Below are positions 22,121-33,789 of a stretch of DNA of 64,000 bases, piece by piece. A program made the position numbers and the translations under genes. Position 1 is the first letter of the stretch. Each line of letters begins with the position of its first letter. The notes under the pieces are model-generated. The model saw only the letters and a list, made by a program, of their open reading frames with translations, ran no database searches and was not told the origin of the DNA. This stretch comes from Cliona cf. orientalis (lineage: Eukaryota; Porifera; Demospongiae; Clionaida; Clionaidae), in the NCBI GenBank assembly GCA_963930775.1, contig OZ005695.1, positions 7,006,001 to 7,070,000 on the forward strand. Reading direction: 5' to 3'.

Positions 22121-24440
22121 ATGACTATTAAAAGAATGAGATGGGAACACTACATGCAAAGAAAGAGAATGTATCAGTGCGCAATTGATAATTCGAAGAA
22201 ACTGAGAGACACAACACTTGAACATCCAGTATTTGCTGAGCTTAATATCATTGTAGAGAAACATGTTCCGAGTAATGACATTATAGCCAAATGTTTTTTG
22301 TCAAAATTTCTAGAAAATGAAGCACACTACAGACATAATATACATTCTACAAACACAGGGCATGCACCTAGCTTTGATCACACATTCAAAATTGCAGCTA
22401 ATATCGGCTATTTACGTGCAGATAATAAATGGATACCACAATATGACAGTGCCTTTTTTGTTTTCAATTCTCAAGGTAATATTCTCACTTGGCAGTTTAC
22501 TAAAGGAACAAGCTTTAATCAAGTTGAACCATTACTAATATCAATAAAAAAAACAAGCAGAAAGGCAAGGCAATGTTATAGAGACTATTTATATTGATAA
22601 CTGTTGCCAATGGAAAAAATTACTTCAGAAGGTTTTCGGTGCAAGTGTGAAAGTGAAATTAGATCTATTTCATGGGGTTCAGAGGATTACAAGGCACATG
22701 AGTAAGCGACATGAATTCTATGGACAGTGTGTGAGTGATATTCGATTAGCATTTCGCAAAAAAGAAGATCAAGGTAAAAAAAGAACACAGTTAACTCCTG
22801 AACCCGATGAAATTGCAAGCAATCTTGATCAATTTTTAAAAAAATGGCAAAGTATTAATGGTGACCATGGCAAAATATTATCAAGTGAAACTATCCGTGA
22901 GGTGCAGAAATTGAAACTCCATGCAAGTAAAGGATGCTTAAGTGGGATAGAGGTTGGAGGAGGGACGAACAGGAATGAAGCCTTTCATAGATATATAAGA
23001 AATTTTTTCCATAAAAGTAGACTGGGTGTACTTCTTGCCTATGCTCTTATGATGGTGATAGTTTGCAATTTTAATGAAAAAGGTAATGTAGGCAAATATT
23101 TTGATATTAATCAGACATGCATTGGAGAAGACGACAACAGACGGCAAGAATTCTTAGGACCCTATAATATAACTGATTGTGATACAATACACAGTGACAG
23201 TTACACTCAGGATGTATCCTCAGATTCCATAGATACTGATAATGTAAAGTGTATCGTCACAACTGCAGTGTCTCAGTATGCACTATCAAACTTGATTCAG
23301 CAACAAACAAACACAGCAAGTAACTTCTTCAAGTACGCTCCATTTAGTAAAATAATGAGATATCAAGATATCATGACTCCAAATGAAACAGAAGACAGGA
23401 TTCAAGGTGACAAAAGTAGATTAGAGAGCATTCTCAAGTCATGGAATTTCATTTTAGAACCGGTAAGAGGTGATGGAAATTGTTTTTTTGTAGCCATAGC
23501 ACTAAATATTCTTCATAATATTGACAATCGAGCAAATTTGATGAATAAACTTAATGTGGATGAAAGTGAACCAATAAGTATTTTAATACAAAAATTAAGA
23601 GAACTATTGGTACAGGAATGGTTAAGCCCCAACAGAAGTGAATATGATTTTTTATGTGAAGAGGAATCGTATGAAGAAGAGGCAAGAAAGTTTCTCAGTG
23701 ATGGTTATTATGCAAGTGCTCTTGGCGATTCGATGCCATTGGCTATGGCTAATGTGCTCAATAGCAATATTGTGATATTTCGATCAACCCCTGCTGCCCC
23801 AATTACCTACATTAGTCTGAAAGAGAGTCCAGAGTTTGTTATGTTCCTAGCATATACAGCTAGTGGACCTGGACATTATGACAGTGTTTTGTATGCTGGA
23901 ACTCAGATTGATAATTTTCAAACAACACACTCAGATACTAAATGTAGATGTGGAGTGAATGTTAAAGACAAAACTACGAATGCTTGCATTCATACGACCC
24001 AAAGGCATTCAAAGTGCAAATGTTTAGCTGCTAAACAGCCATGCTCTAACTTGTGTGGCTGCAAAGGCTGCACTAATCCATTTGGTAATAGAGTTGTGCT
24101 TGGGAAAAGAAAAAGAGAGCCGCACAGCTGGCAACAGATTGATTGTTGCAATGAGTCATTCATGTTAGAGCGAGGACAAGTGAAGGTTGATGGTTGCTGG
24201 TCCGATTTTGAGACTATAGTGTTAATTAATGTAATTTGTTACTGCAATATAGAAGATTTGGCAACATCTGCAAGTGAAATTCAGGCTATGTATAATGAAG
24301 TGGTCGTATTTGTCCATGCCCCATATTGCTCTATTCAACTTCCTCAGGCAGCATTACTAAGGAAAAAATCAGAAAGGCAAATGAAGTCAAAGCTTGATCA
24401 CCTACTTAGTGAACTGAACCTGTTGAAGCGGTTTCAATAA
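22121..24440 (+). CDS. DDE-type transposase fused to OTU protease and CXC domains
   Basis: It begins 14 bp after the satellite. Frame 1 (22,121-22,597) ends shortly after an A8 run (22,546-22,553). The sequence resumes in the +1 frame, open from about 22,554 to 24,440 (RQGNVIETIYIDNCCQW then KVKLDLFHGVQRI). The likely catalytic acids are D in DHTFK (residue 86 of the first frame), D in KLDLFH and E in GGTNRNEAFH; the last two are residues 6 and 111 of the frame counted from the ATG at 22,647. Next is an OTU cysteine-protease domain: GDGNCFF (Cys 279 in that count) to GPGHYDSV (His 410). A tesmin/TSO1-like CXC cluster follows (about 433-480; KCKCLAAKQPCSNLCGCKGC). The C-terminus is about 110 unrecognised residues. 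It probably encodes the element's transposase, with OTU acting on ubiquitin and CXC binding DNA. The frame break may be a sequencing indel, slippage at A8 or inactivation. Confidence 0.75.
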
Positions 24441-24639
24441 TTAATATTATTCAGAAACAACAGAAATTATACCAGCTCTGTTCTCCATTGTCACGTACAA
24501 TACTAATTAATTATATCTGCATGCATGCATGCATGGTGAAAGAGGGATAATTATATATAATATACAGTATCCATTGAAGATCCGGAGTATTTTTTTCCGG
24601 ATTCTGTAAAAATTTACACTTTAATGAACCGAGGGTAGC

Positions 24640-25320
24640 TTAGGATCTTACCATCAGCTTAGGATCTAAGCCAACCTCCACTTAGCTTAGAATCTAAGCC
24701 ATGGCAGTACCATCACTTTAGGATCTATATAAGACAACCTCCGCTTAGCTTAGAATCTAAGCCAGTACCATAAGCTTAGGATCTAAGCCAACCTCCGCTT
24801 AGCTTAGAATCTAAGCCAGTACCATCAGCTTAGCATCTAAGCTACCAGTATTTAAGCCACCGTCCGCTTAGGATATAAGCCAACCTCCGCTTAGGATATA
24901 AGCCACTAGTATATAAGACAACCTTGGCTTAGAATCTAAGCCAACCTCAGCTGCTTATGATCTAAGCCACTAATATCTAAGACAACCTTGGCTTACAATC
25001 TACATATAAGCCAACCTCAGCTGCTTAGGATCTAAGCCACTAGTATCTAAGACAATCTTGGCTTAGAATCTAAGCCAACCTCAGCTGCTTAGGATCTAAG
25101 CCACTAGTATCTAAGACAACCTCAGCTTAGGATCTAAGCCATTCTCAGCTGAACATTTTATCCAGTTCCATCAGCTTAGGGTCTAAGCCAGTCATGACTT
25201 GGGAATTACAGCTGAGGATCTAAGTCACCACCGATGTTGGCACAATAGCTTGCCTTATAATTAAGCCACAAACTACTTGAGCATAACCACTAGCCTACTT
25301 GAGATACAAGCCACGTGGTC
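24640..25320. repeat. TAAGC palindromic minisatellite, left arm
   Basis: About 15 imperfect repeats of 40-50 bp built from GCTTAGGATCTAAGCC and GCTTAGAATCTAAGCC, each itself a near-palindrome (GGCTTAGAT/ATCTAAGCC), joined by 'aacctc(c/a)g' linkers. It starts just after 'ccggattctgtaaaaattta' and 'gaaccgaggg', which also occur inverted near 32,930-32,960 in the right arm, beside a much shorter repeat remnant. Single-stranded DNA or RNA from it would fold into serial hairpins. Confidence 0.85.
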
Positions 25321-25689
25321 AGCAGCTCATCACCAAGACCATTAATTAAAGTATGTACCTGAGCACTATTGTTACATTGTATGCTGTTGACTTCTATGCA
25401 CGGATTTTTTTTTTGTTCACTTGCATTAATTTTACTATAATGTATTTTCAAGTTATGTTATGAACATACACCAGGTCCTATTTTGGTGAATTTTAATAAA
25501 AATCCCTTTTCTTGAAATCAGTCAATTGGCAATGCATGATGATACAATAGGGGACAATTATGATAACTACAGTAATAATATTAAAACTTGCAAGATTTAG
25601 TGTGTTGAATGATGCTAATCAATAACTAGAAATAAATCCATAACAATTAGTGCTTATTAAGTCTGTTCAATATACACATGTAGAAGAGG

Positions 25690-28340
25690 ATTTTGAGTTT
25701 AACTATTTCGGTATAGTACACATCTTGCAGCATTTTTGGTCTCATTTGTACACCCCACACTTTCTAGGTACCAAACCCATACAAGTACTTTTGTTCTTGT
25801 GTCTATAACCATAGTCTAGAGTGGTGTAAACAGTAGGCATGGCATTAGTGACTTCTGTGTGTGTGAGGATGAGCATTTGTATGTACTTCAATGTTATTGT
25901 ACACATCTTGTAGCTTTCTTGGCCTAATTTGTACACCCCACACTTTCTAGATACCAAAGCCATACCAGCACATTCGCTCCTGCGTCTGTAACCACAATCT
26001 AGAGTGGTGCAAACAGTGGGCATGGCATCGATGACTTTTGAGTGTGTGAGGAGCATTTTGTGTATACTTCATGTCAATCGATACTGTACACATTTTGTAG
26101 CTTTTTGGTCTCATTTGTACACCCAAAAGTTTCTGGGCACCAATATCAAAACATTACCTTTGTTCTTGTGTCTATAACCATAATCTAGAGTGGTGTAAAC
26201 AGTGGACATGGTATTGGTGACTTCTGCGTGTGTGCATTCTGAGAATTTTCCATGCAATCATCTACATGTATACATAGTACATATTTCTAAGCGTTTTAGC
26301 TCTCAATTCTTCACATGGCATCCCTTAACTTCCAAACTTGAACAGTACCTTTGTCTTGATGTTAACAATCATACTTCTGAGTTATATTGACTGGCGATGT
26401 AGTTGAAGCATGTTCTGTGCATGTGAGTATGAGAATATCTTGTGCAGATGCATTCACAGTAATCGGTACAATTATTATAGCTTTTTAGCTCTCAATTTCA
26501 CATACAACATCTCTGGAGTGCCAGACTTGATCAGTATCTTTATTTTGATGTCTTTCACCATAACCTAGAGTGGTGTAAACAGTAGGCATGGCATTGGTGA
26601 GTGTGTGAGGATGAACATTTTGTGTGTACTTCAAGTTAGTCAATACTGTACACATCTAGTAGCTTTTTTGGTTTCATTTGTACACCCCACACTTTCCAAG
26701 TATCAAATACCTTTATTTTGATATCTATATTCATAATCTATAGTGGTGTAAATAGTGGGCATGGTATTGGTGACTTACTATGCATGTGTATATATTCTAA
26801 GTTTCCATATTATGTGCGTACATCAGTAATCCGTACAATTTTTATAGCTTTTAAGCTCTAAAATCTTCACACATCATCTCTGAAGTTCAAAATTTGATCA
26901 GCAGCTTTGTCTTGATGTTAAAAATCATATTTCTGAGTTTTGTCATCTGGCGATGTGGTTGAGGCATGTTCTGTACATGTGAGTAAGAGAATTTCCTGTG
27001 CACCTGCATGCATTCACAGTAATCGGTCCGATTTTCACAGCATTTCAGTTCTAACATCTTCATATAACATCCCTGAAGTTCCAAACTTGATCAGTACCAT
27101 TGATTTGATGTTAATAATCATATTTCTGACTTTCGTTAACTAGCGATGTGGTTGAAGCATGTTGTATGCACATGTGAGTATGAGAATTACCTAATATAGC
27201 ACATGCATTCACGGTAATCGATGCAATTTTAGTAGCTTTTCAGCTCTCAATTCCACATACAACATCTCTGGAGTACCAGACTTGATCAGTACATTTGTTC
27301 TTGTGTCTATAACCATAATCTAGAGTGGTGTAAACAGCAGACATGGCATTGGTGACTTCTGTGTGTGTGAGGATTAGCATTTTGTGTGTACTTCATATTA
27401 ATCGGTACTGTACACATCTTGAAGCTTTCTTGGTCTCACTTGTACACCCCACACTTTCTAGGTACCAAAACCATACCAGTACAGTTGTTCTTGTGTCTAT
27501 AACCTTAATTTAGAATGGTGTAAACAGTGGACATGACATTGGTGACTTACTCTGCGTGTGTATTCTAAGAATTTTCCAGTGTACACACATTCACAGTAAC
27601 CAAGGTACAACCTTCATAGCTTTTTAGCTCTTAATTCTTCACATATCATCTACAAATTTCCAAACTTGAACAGTACCTTTATCTTGATGTTAACAATCAT
27701 ATTTCTGAGTTTCGTCAACTGGCGATGTGGTTGAGGATTGTTCTGTACATCTGAATATGAAAATATCCTGTGTACATGCAATCACAGTATTCAGCACAAT
27801 TTTTTAAAGCTTTTTAGCTATCAATTCCACATACAACATCTCTGGAGTGCCAGACTTGATCAGTATCTTTATTTTGATGTCTATAACCATAATCTAGAGT
27901 GGTGTAAACAGTAGGCATGGCATTGGTGACTTTTGAGTGTGTGAGGATGAACATATTGTGTGTACTTAGCATCAATCGATACCGTGCACATCTTCTAGCT
28001 TTTTTTGTCAAATTTGTACACCCAACAGTTTCCAAGTATCAAAACCAGTCCACTACCTTTATTTTGATGTCTATAATTATTCATAAACTATAGTGGTGTA
28101 AACAGTGGACATGGTATTGGTGACTTCTGTGTGTGTGAGGATGAGCATTTAGTGTATACTTCATGTCAATCAATACTGTACACATCTTGTAGCTTTTTTG
28201 GTCTAATTTGTACACCCCATACTTTCTAGGTACCAAAACCTGACCAGTACCTTTGTTTTTATGTCTGTATTCATAATCTAAAGGGGTGTAAACAGTAGTC
28301 AAAAGGAAAGATGGTTTATGTATGAGAATTCTAATCAATG
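25690..28340 (-). repeat. Interspersed ~200-bp repeats, left arm
   Basis: Two unit types alternate. Type 1 contains 'tttgtacaccccacactttc', 'ctataaccataatctagagt', 'ggtgtaaacagt' and 'ggcattggtgacttctgtg' (about 190-200 bp, at least eight copies, for example near 25,745, 25,930, 26,120, 27,440 and 28,200). Type 2 contains 'cattcacagtaatcggtac', 'tttttagctctcaattc' and 'gcgatgtggttgaggcatg' (for example near 26,450, 26,990, 27,180 and 27,780). The same units appear reverse-complemented at 29,160-32,215. There is no coding signal. Confidence 0.9.
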
Positions 28341-29159
28341 GAGAATTTTTTGTCAGTATGTAACGAGAGAGAAACACAAGCAAACTCATACAAATCAAAA
28401 TCCAATTAATAAATCTTTGAACCTTAAATTAATATGTGTATTATAATATTATCATATAATATTATGATAGGTCCAGCGTTAGATCATACACTATGGTGAT
28501 TGAGCATCTATACATTATGTGGTTTTACTAGTAGATGTACTTCACCTAATCAGTGTATAAGGCACTTGAACTACACCATGTGTGTGTACTCTGTGGTGAC
28601 CACAATATCATAATCATAGTATTAAGAGGGGCATATGCTCTGTGGAATTATGAAGTACTGCACAGAGGAAAATTACTACCATGCAATCACTAGCTAGCTC
28701 AGTACCACCATACATGCTATTATTATGGCTGGTTCATTTTCCCTATCACTTACTTCTTAGTATGCCTACCTTTTGGTTACATGTAGGTGTTAATTAAATT
28801 AGAGGGCATTGATCATTTACATGATCATGTAAGTATGTATACATGTGTACATGTACACATGTAGTGTATCTATAGACACAGAATTGCATGTGCATGTGTA
28901 AAACACATGCCATGTAATATACATGCATATGATATGAGTGTGAATGTAAGCTATGTGTGTACATGTAAATACCTTAAATCAAACCAAAACCCAACCCAAA
29001 CCCAAACCCACTCACGTCACACACACACACACAAACACATGTACACACAACACTACTAACATACACACACATGCACGCACTTCATAGCTTAATTGGAAAC
29101 ATCCTCTCTCACAGCCTATTTAACACAACATGTGAGCACATACAGAGGTATAAAGTAAA
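28341..29159. other. Centre of the giant inverted repeat
   Basis: About 0.8 kb at the orientation switch. It is AT-rich with short palindromes (gtacatgtacacatgtac-like around 28,850), a GT/CA-rich strip (29,015-29,075) and 'aacccaacccaaacccaaac' near 28,987-29,006, which superficially resembles a telomeric repeat. No gene is visible. Confidence 0.6.
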
Positions 29160-32100
29160 AATGTGGCGTGCACAAATGAGACTAAGAAAGCTACAATAAT
29201 AATATTATGTGTACAGTACAGATTAATATTATATGAAGTACACACAAAATATTCATCCTCACACACACAGAAGTCACGAATGCCATGTCTACTGTTTACA
29301 CCACTCTAGACTATGGTTATAGATATAATAACAAAGTTACTGATCAAGTCTGGTGCTCCAGAAATGTTGTATGTGGAAGTGACACCTCAAAAGCTAGTAC
29401 TAATTATACTGTGAATGCATGTGCACAGGAAACTCTCATACTCACATGTGCATAACATGCCTCAACCACATCACCAGTCAATGAAACTCAGAGATTAACA
29501 TTAAAATAAAGATACTGATCAAGTTTGGAACTTCAGGGATGTTGTGTGAAGAATTGAGAGCTAAAGAGCTACGAAAATTGTAGGATTACAGTGAATGGGT
29601 GTACACATGGAAAATTCTTAGAATACACACACACAGAAGTCACCAATGTCATGTCCACTGTTTACACCACTCTAGATTATGAATATAGACACAAGAATAT
29701 AAAAGGTACTGGTATTGCGTTGGTACCTAAAAAGTGTGGGGTGCATACACGTACACACAAAAGTCACCAATGCCATGTCCACTGTTTACACCACTCTAGA
29801 TTATGAATATAGATCTACAAGAACAATGGTACTGGTCTGGTTTTGGTATCTAGAAAGAGTGGGGTGTACAAATGAGACCAACAAAGCTGCAAAATGTGTA
29901 CAGTACAGATTAACATAACTTAAGTACATACAAAATGTTCATCCTAACACACACAGAAGTCACCAATGCCATGACTACTGTTTACACCATTCTAGATTAT
30001 GATTATAGACACAAGAACAAAGGTACTGGCATTGTGTCTGGTGTACGTACTCCAGAGATGATGCATGTGGAATTGAGAGCTAAAAATCTCTAAAAATTGC
30101 ACCCATTACTGTGAATGCATATGCACAGGATAGTATCATACTTACATATGCAGAACATGCCTCAACCACATCGCCAGTCGACGAAACTCAGGAGTATGAT
30201 TATTAACATTGAGATAGAGTTACTGATCAAATTTGGAACTTCTGGGATATGTCGTGTGAAGAACTTAGAGCTAAAAAGCAAGAAATGTGTATACGTACTA
30301 CATGTAGCTGATTGCATAGTAAATTCTTAGAATACATACAAAGAAATCACCAGTACCATGTCGGACTCCACTGTTTACACCACTCTATAGATTATGAATA
30401 TGGACAGGTACTGGTCTGACTTTGGCACTTAATAGAAAGTGTGGAATGTACAAATGACCAAGAAAGCTACAAGATGCATGTGTACAGTATCGATTAACAT
30501 GAAGTACATATAAAATGCTCATCTTCACACACACAGAAGTCACCAATACCATGTCCATTGTTTACACCACTCTAGATTATGAATATAGACACAAAAACAA
30601 ATGTACTGATCTGATTTTGGTACCTAGAAAAAGTGGGGTGTACAAACGAGACCAAGAAAGCTACAAGATGTGTACGGTATCATGACATTGGTGATTTCTG
30701 TGTGTGTGTGAGGATGAGCATTTGTGTACATACTTCATGTTTACTTAATCGATACCGTACACAGAGCCCTGAGTCTTTTAAATCACGTAGAAACCTCCTA
30801 AATGCAGTGTTGTCTAACTTTAATATTACATAGTATACCATGCACTCTAATAATTATAGCTAATATTATAGACTCTAGTTTATGAATAATACTACACAGT
30901 GTCTAGAGTGCCGGCAAATTTATGTAGAAATTTATATTGCCATATGCAGGAGGGGGTGGGGACTATATAGAGTTACGTAAGAGTATACAGTATTTTATAT
31001 GGACTTACCGGAACTATATATAATGCTTAAATTGCGGTGCCGGTATACCGGCACTGTTACAGTAGACACAGAGATAATAATAATATAGACATAAGATCAA
31101 AGGTCTGTTTATGGTATCTAAAAAGTATGGGGTGTACAAATGAGACCAAGAAAGCTATAAGATGTGTACTATATATATAAGATGCCATAAATTTTTATTC
31201 GAAATGCTCTTCTAAATTGAACAGACTTAACAAGCACTATAAGTATTTGTATATACCGTATAGCGTGAAATTTTCAAGGGAGAAAACTTTCGCAGATCGG
31301 TAGGGAAGGAGCATTTCACGAAGAAAACTTTCGCGGAATGTTAAAACTGGTCGCATAGAATTTCATGGAGAAAACTTTCACGGATGCATGGCGGGAAAAT
31401 CCCGAAATTCGTGTAAGTTTTCTCCCTTTGAAAGTTTCCCGCTATACGATAGTTATTGATTACTATCATCCAATACACAATTCTTGCTTGCTTTAGCTAT
31501 TATAATATTATTATATTCTGTTAATTCCCATAATCAATAGTATTATTGTATTATTGCATTATAATAATATTTTATAGGTTATTAATATAATCATAAAATT
31601 AATTGTCCCATGCAATATCTTCATGCTATTATAGTATTATTGATGATTTGGAGTTGTATTATTAATTCTCAAAATTAAAAAGCTACAAAATGTGTACAGT
31701 ATCGATTGACATGAAGTATACACAAAATGCTCATCCTCACACACTCAAAAGTCACCAATGCCATGCCCACTGTTTACACCACTCTAGATTATGGTTACAG
31801 ACACAGGAACGAATGTACTGGTATGGTTTTGGTACCTATACAAAGTGACACTGTGGGGTGTACAAATTAGACCAAGAAAGCTATACAAGATGTGTACAAT
31901 AACATTGAAGTACATACAAATGCTCATCCTCGCACACACAGAAGTCACCAATGCCGGCCATGCCTACTGTTTATACCACTCTAGATTATGGCTATAGACA
32001 CAAAAACAAATGTACTCTTATAATTTTGGTACTGGAAATTAAGTGTGCAGTGTACAAATGAGACCAAAAAGCTTAGGGCCTACAAGATGTGTACAGTACG

Positions 32101-32215
32101 GATTAATAATATGAAATGCACACAAAATGCTCATCCTCACACACACAGAAGTCACCAATGCCATGCCTACTGTTTACACCACTCTAGACTATGGTATAGA
32201 TGTGATAAACTACCG
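29160..32215 (+). repeat. Interspersed ~200-bp repeats, right arm
   Basis: These are the same two unit types as 25,690-28,340 but in the opposite orientation ('ccactgtttacaccactcta', 'tgtgtacagtatcgatt', 'gaagtacacacaaaatg', 'cctcaaccacatcgccagt'). They are interrupted by a MITE at 31,256-31,449 and an AT-rich strip at 30,840-31,090 and 31,450-31,680. Together with the left set they form an inverted repeat several kilobases long. Confidence 0.9.
31256..31449. mobile_element. MITE with CGTATAGCG ends (family R3), copy 1
   Basis: The left end CCGTATAGCGTGAAATTTTC and the right end (reverse complement TCGTATAGCGGGAAACTTTC) are both followed inward by 'aagggagaaaact'. TA flanks both sides (31,254-31,255; 31,450-31,451). 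It is 194 bp, non-coding, and has several internal 'gaaaactttcgc' repeats. Related elements lie at 42,829-43,325 and 52,264-52,467. It is nested in the giant element, so it is younger than that insertion or travelled with it. Confidence 0.8.
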
Positions 32216-32429
32216 TGAGCATGCAATCAAAGATAATTTAATTTAATACTTTAATATTATAAATTTAAAGCAGTAAGTATTATGATGCAGAAATCAGAAT
32301 GATAAAGTAATTATACTCTTGGATTAGACACTATTTTGCAAACACAGTCCATTAATTACAATAGATACTTGAAGAATTATTATATAATATCCATAACAAA
32401 AAAAGTTATCTCACAAATATAATAATAAG

Positions 32430-32590
32430 TTTGAATAAAGCAAAGATTCATTGCAGCAGACAACTTAAATGTTCGGTAAAACTTGCCGACGTTTCGAATA
32501 GATGCTCTAGTCATCCTCAGTGCATGTAGCTATGTAGATTATAACTGAGAACAATGTCACAATATTAAGTTTGATAAAGTTTACTATGAC
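32430..32590 (-). ncRNA. Hammerhead-ribozyme-like motif in a repeat remnant
   Basis: The minus strand of 32,485-32,520 reads CTGAGGA, then a short helix-loop (TAGA-GCA-TCTA with a flanking G-C pair), then CGAAAC and GTC. CTGANGA...GAAA is the conserved hammerhead core, and CGAAACGTC with a tiny stem III is the arrangement seen in Penelope-like and retrozyme hammerheads. The surrounding 'aaaacttgccgacgtttcga' also resembles widespread Penelope-type repeat ends. The 10.1-11.1 pair is not ideal and stem I was not verified, so activity is uncertain. Confidence 0.3.
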
Positions 32591-32689
32591 AACAAAAATT
32601 AACATGATATTATTAATAGTTCACTAGTAATGTCACACTCCCTGCATATAGTAGACAACAATATAATTATTATTGTTATAGAGAGTTAT

Positions 32690-32960
32690 CACATGCACCT
32701 CAATGATCTTGGTGGTGAGTTGCTGATCATGTGGCTTGTATCTAATGTAGGCTATTGTTTTTGCTTAAGTTATTATGTATTATAGTTTGTTGCTTATAAG
32801 TGGAGAGTAGCTTTAAATAATTATTAGCTTAGATTCTAAGGCGAGCCACCCTTGCCTTAGGATCATCCTGTAATTATTAGCCGAGTGTGGCTTGGATATA
32901 CTAGGATCGTGAGCTGAATGCCCTCGGATTACTAAAGAGTAATTTTACAGATTCTAGAAA
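32690..32960 (-). repeat. Right-arm counterpart of the TAAGC region
   Basis: In reverse complement, 'agcctac.t.agatacaagccac' followed by 'tcaccaccaagatcatt' matches left-arm 25,287-25,345. 'gccttagaatctaagc' and 'tccgagggcattcagctcac' match 24,620-24,690. Only two or three TAAGC units remain here, against about fifteen in the left arm. Confidence 0.6.
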
Positions 32961-33789
32961 TACAGTTAATGTCGTGTATTTATCCCTGCAGTTATTATGA
33001 TTGTAGTATTACATGCATGTACAGTCACAATAATAATAATTATATTACTCCCATAGCCAAGAGTGTTTTTTGTGGTTGGTCAATAGACTAAGTAATATGT
33101 TATAGCACTTAATATAGTTGCTATTTTGGCTGCACCTTTGCAACTGCATGCATAAAATGTTTAGAGGTTAGATATTATTGTTTAATCTGTGGTAGCTACT
33201 TGATTTAGAAAACCTCAGGGCTCAGTAGAAACCCTAGCTCGTGAATATGTTAATCCTTGCAAAAAACAAATATTATATATACTGTCTCTATGTATTTTAT
33301 GTCATTACTTCAGTAACTATACACCAAAATAATTTATATATTCTGTTACTGTCTTGTTAAATTAAAAGATCATTTTAGCTAGACTAAGTGTATTAGTCAC
33401 TTTTGTAGCATCAATCTGTCACTGCATGTATTATTGTCACCTATCATTCGCTAATGGTATTTCAGTCTAATAATATGAAATTGTATAACAATTAATCATA
33501 CACTTCAAAGTACAATAGTAATTATTAGGGCAGTAATCAGTACGCTTACGTATGGACTACTGCTGCTGTACGTAATTAATTAGACCAAAGCAGGAGTATA
33601 CCGATTACAGAATGAGAGTACAATTATGAAATATTAGCGTAGGACAAACTCTATACTATTATTCACAAGTTTTAATCCTCATAGAATTAGGGCAGCATAA
33701 TTGTGTTCTCATAGTACTCACTGTTGCTCATGCTATTATTGACTGTATTAGTAATTACTGCTGGGACAATAATATTATTATAGTGACTC
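32961..33789. other. Non-repetitive strip of the right arm
   Basis: This AT-rich sequence sits where the left arm carries the transposase gene. I find no transposase remnant in it on either strand by eye, and no other gene. Confidence 0.45.

Noticed and set aside
28982-29010. Telomere-like AACCCAAACCCA repeats
   Set aside because: Only a few irregular units of mixed 5-7 bp, next to CA-rich simple sequence; not a telomere or internal telomeric array.
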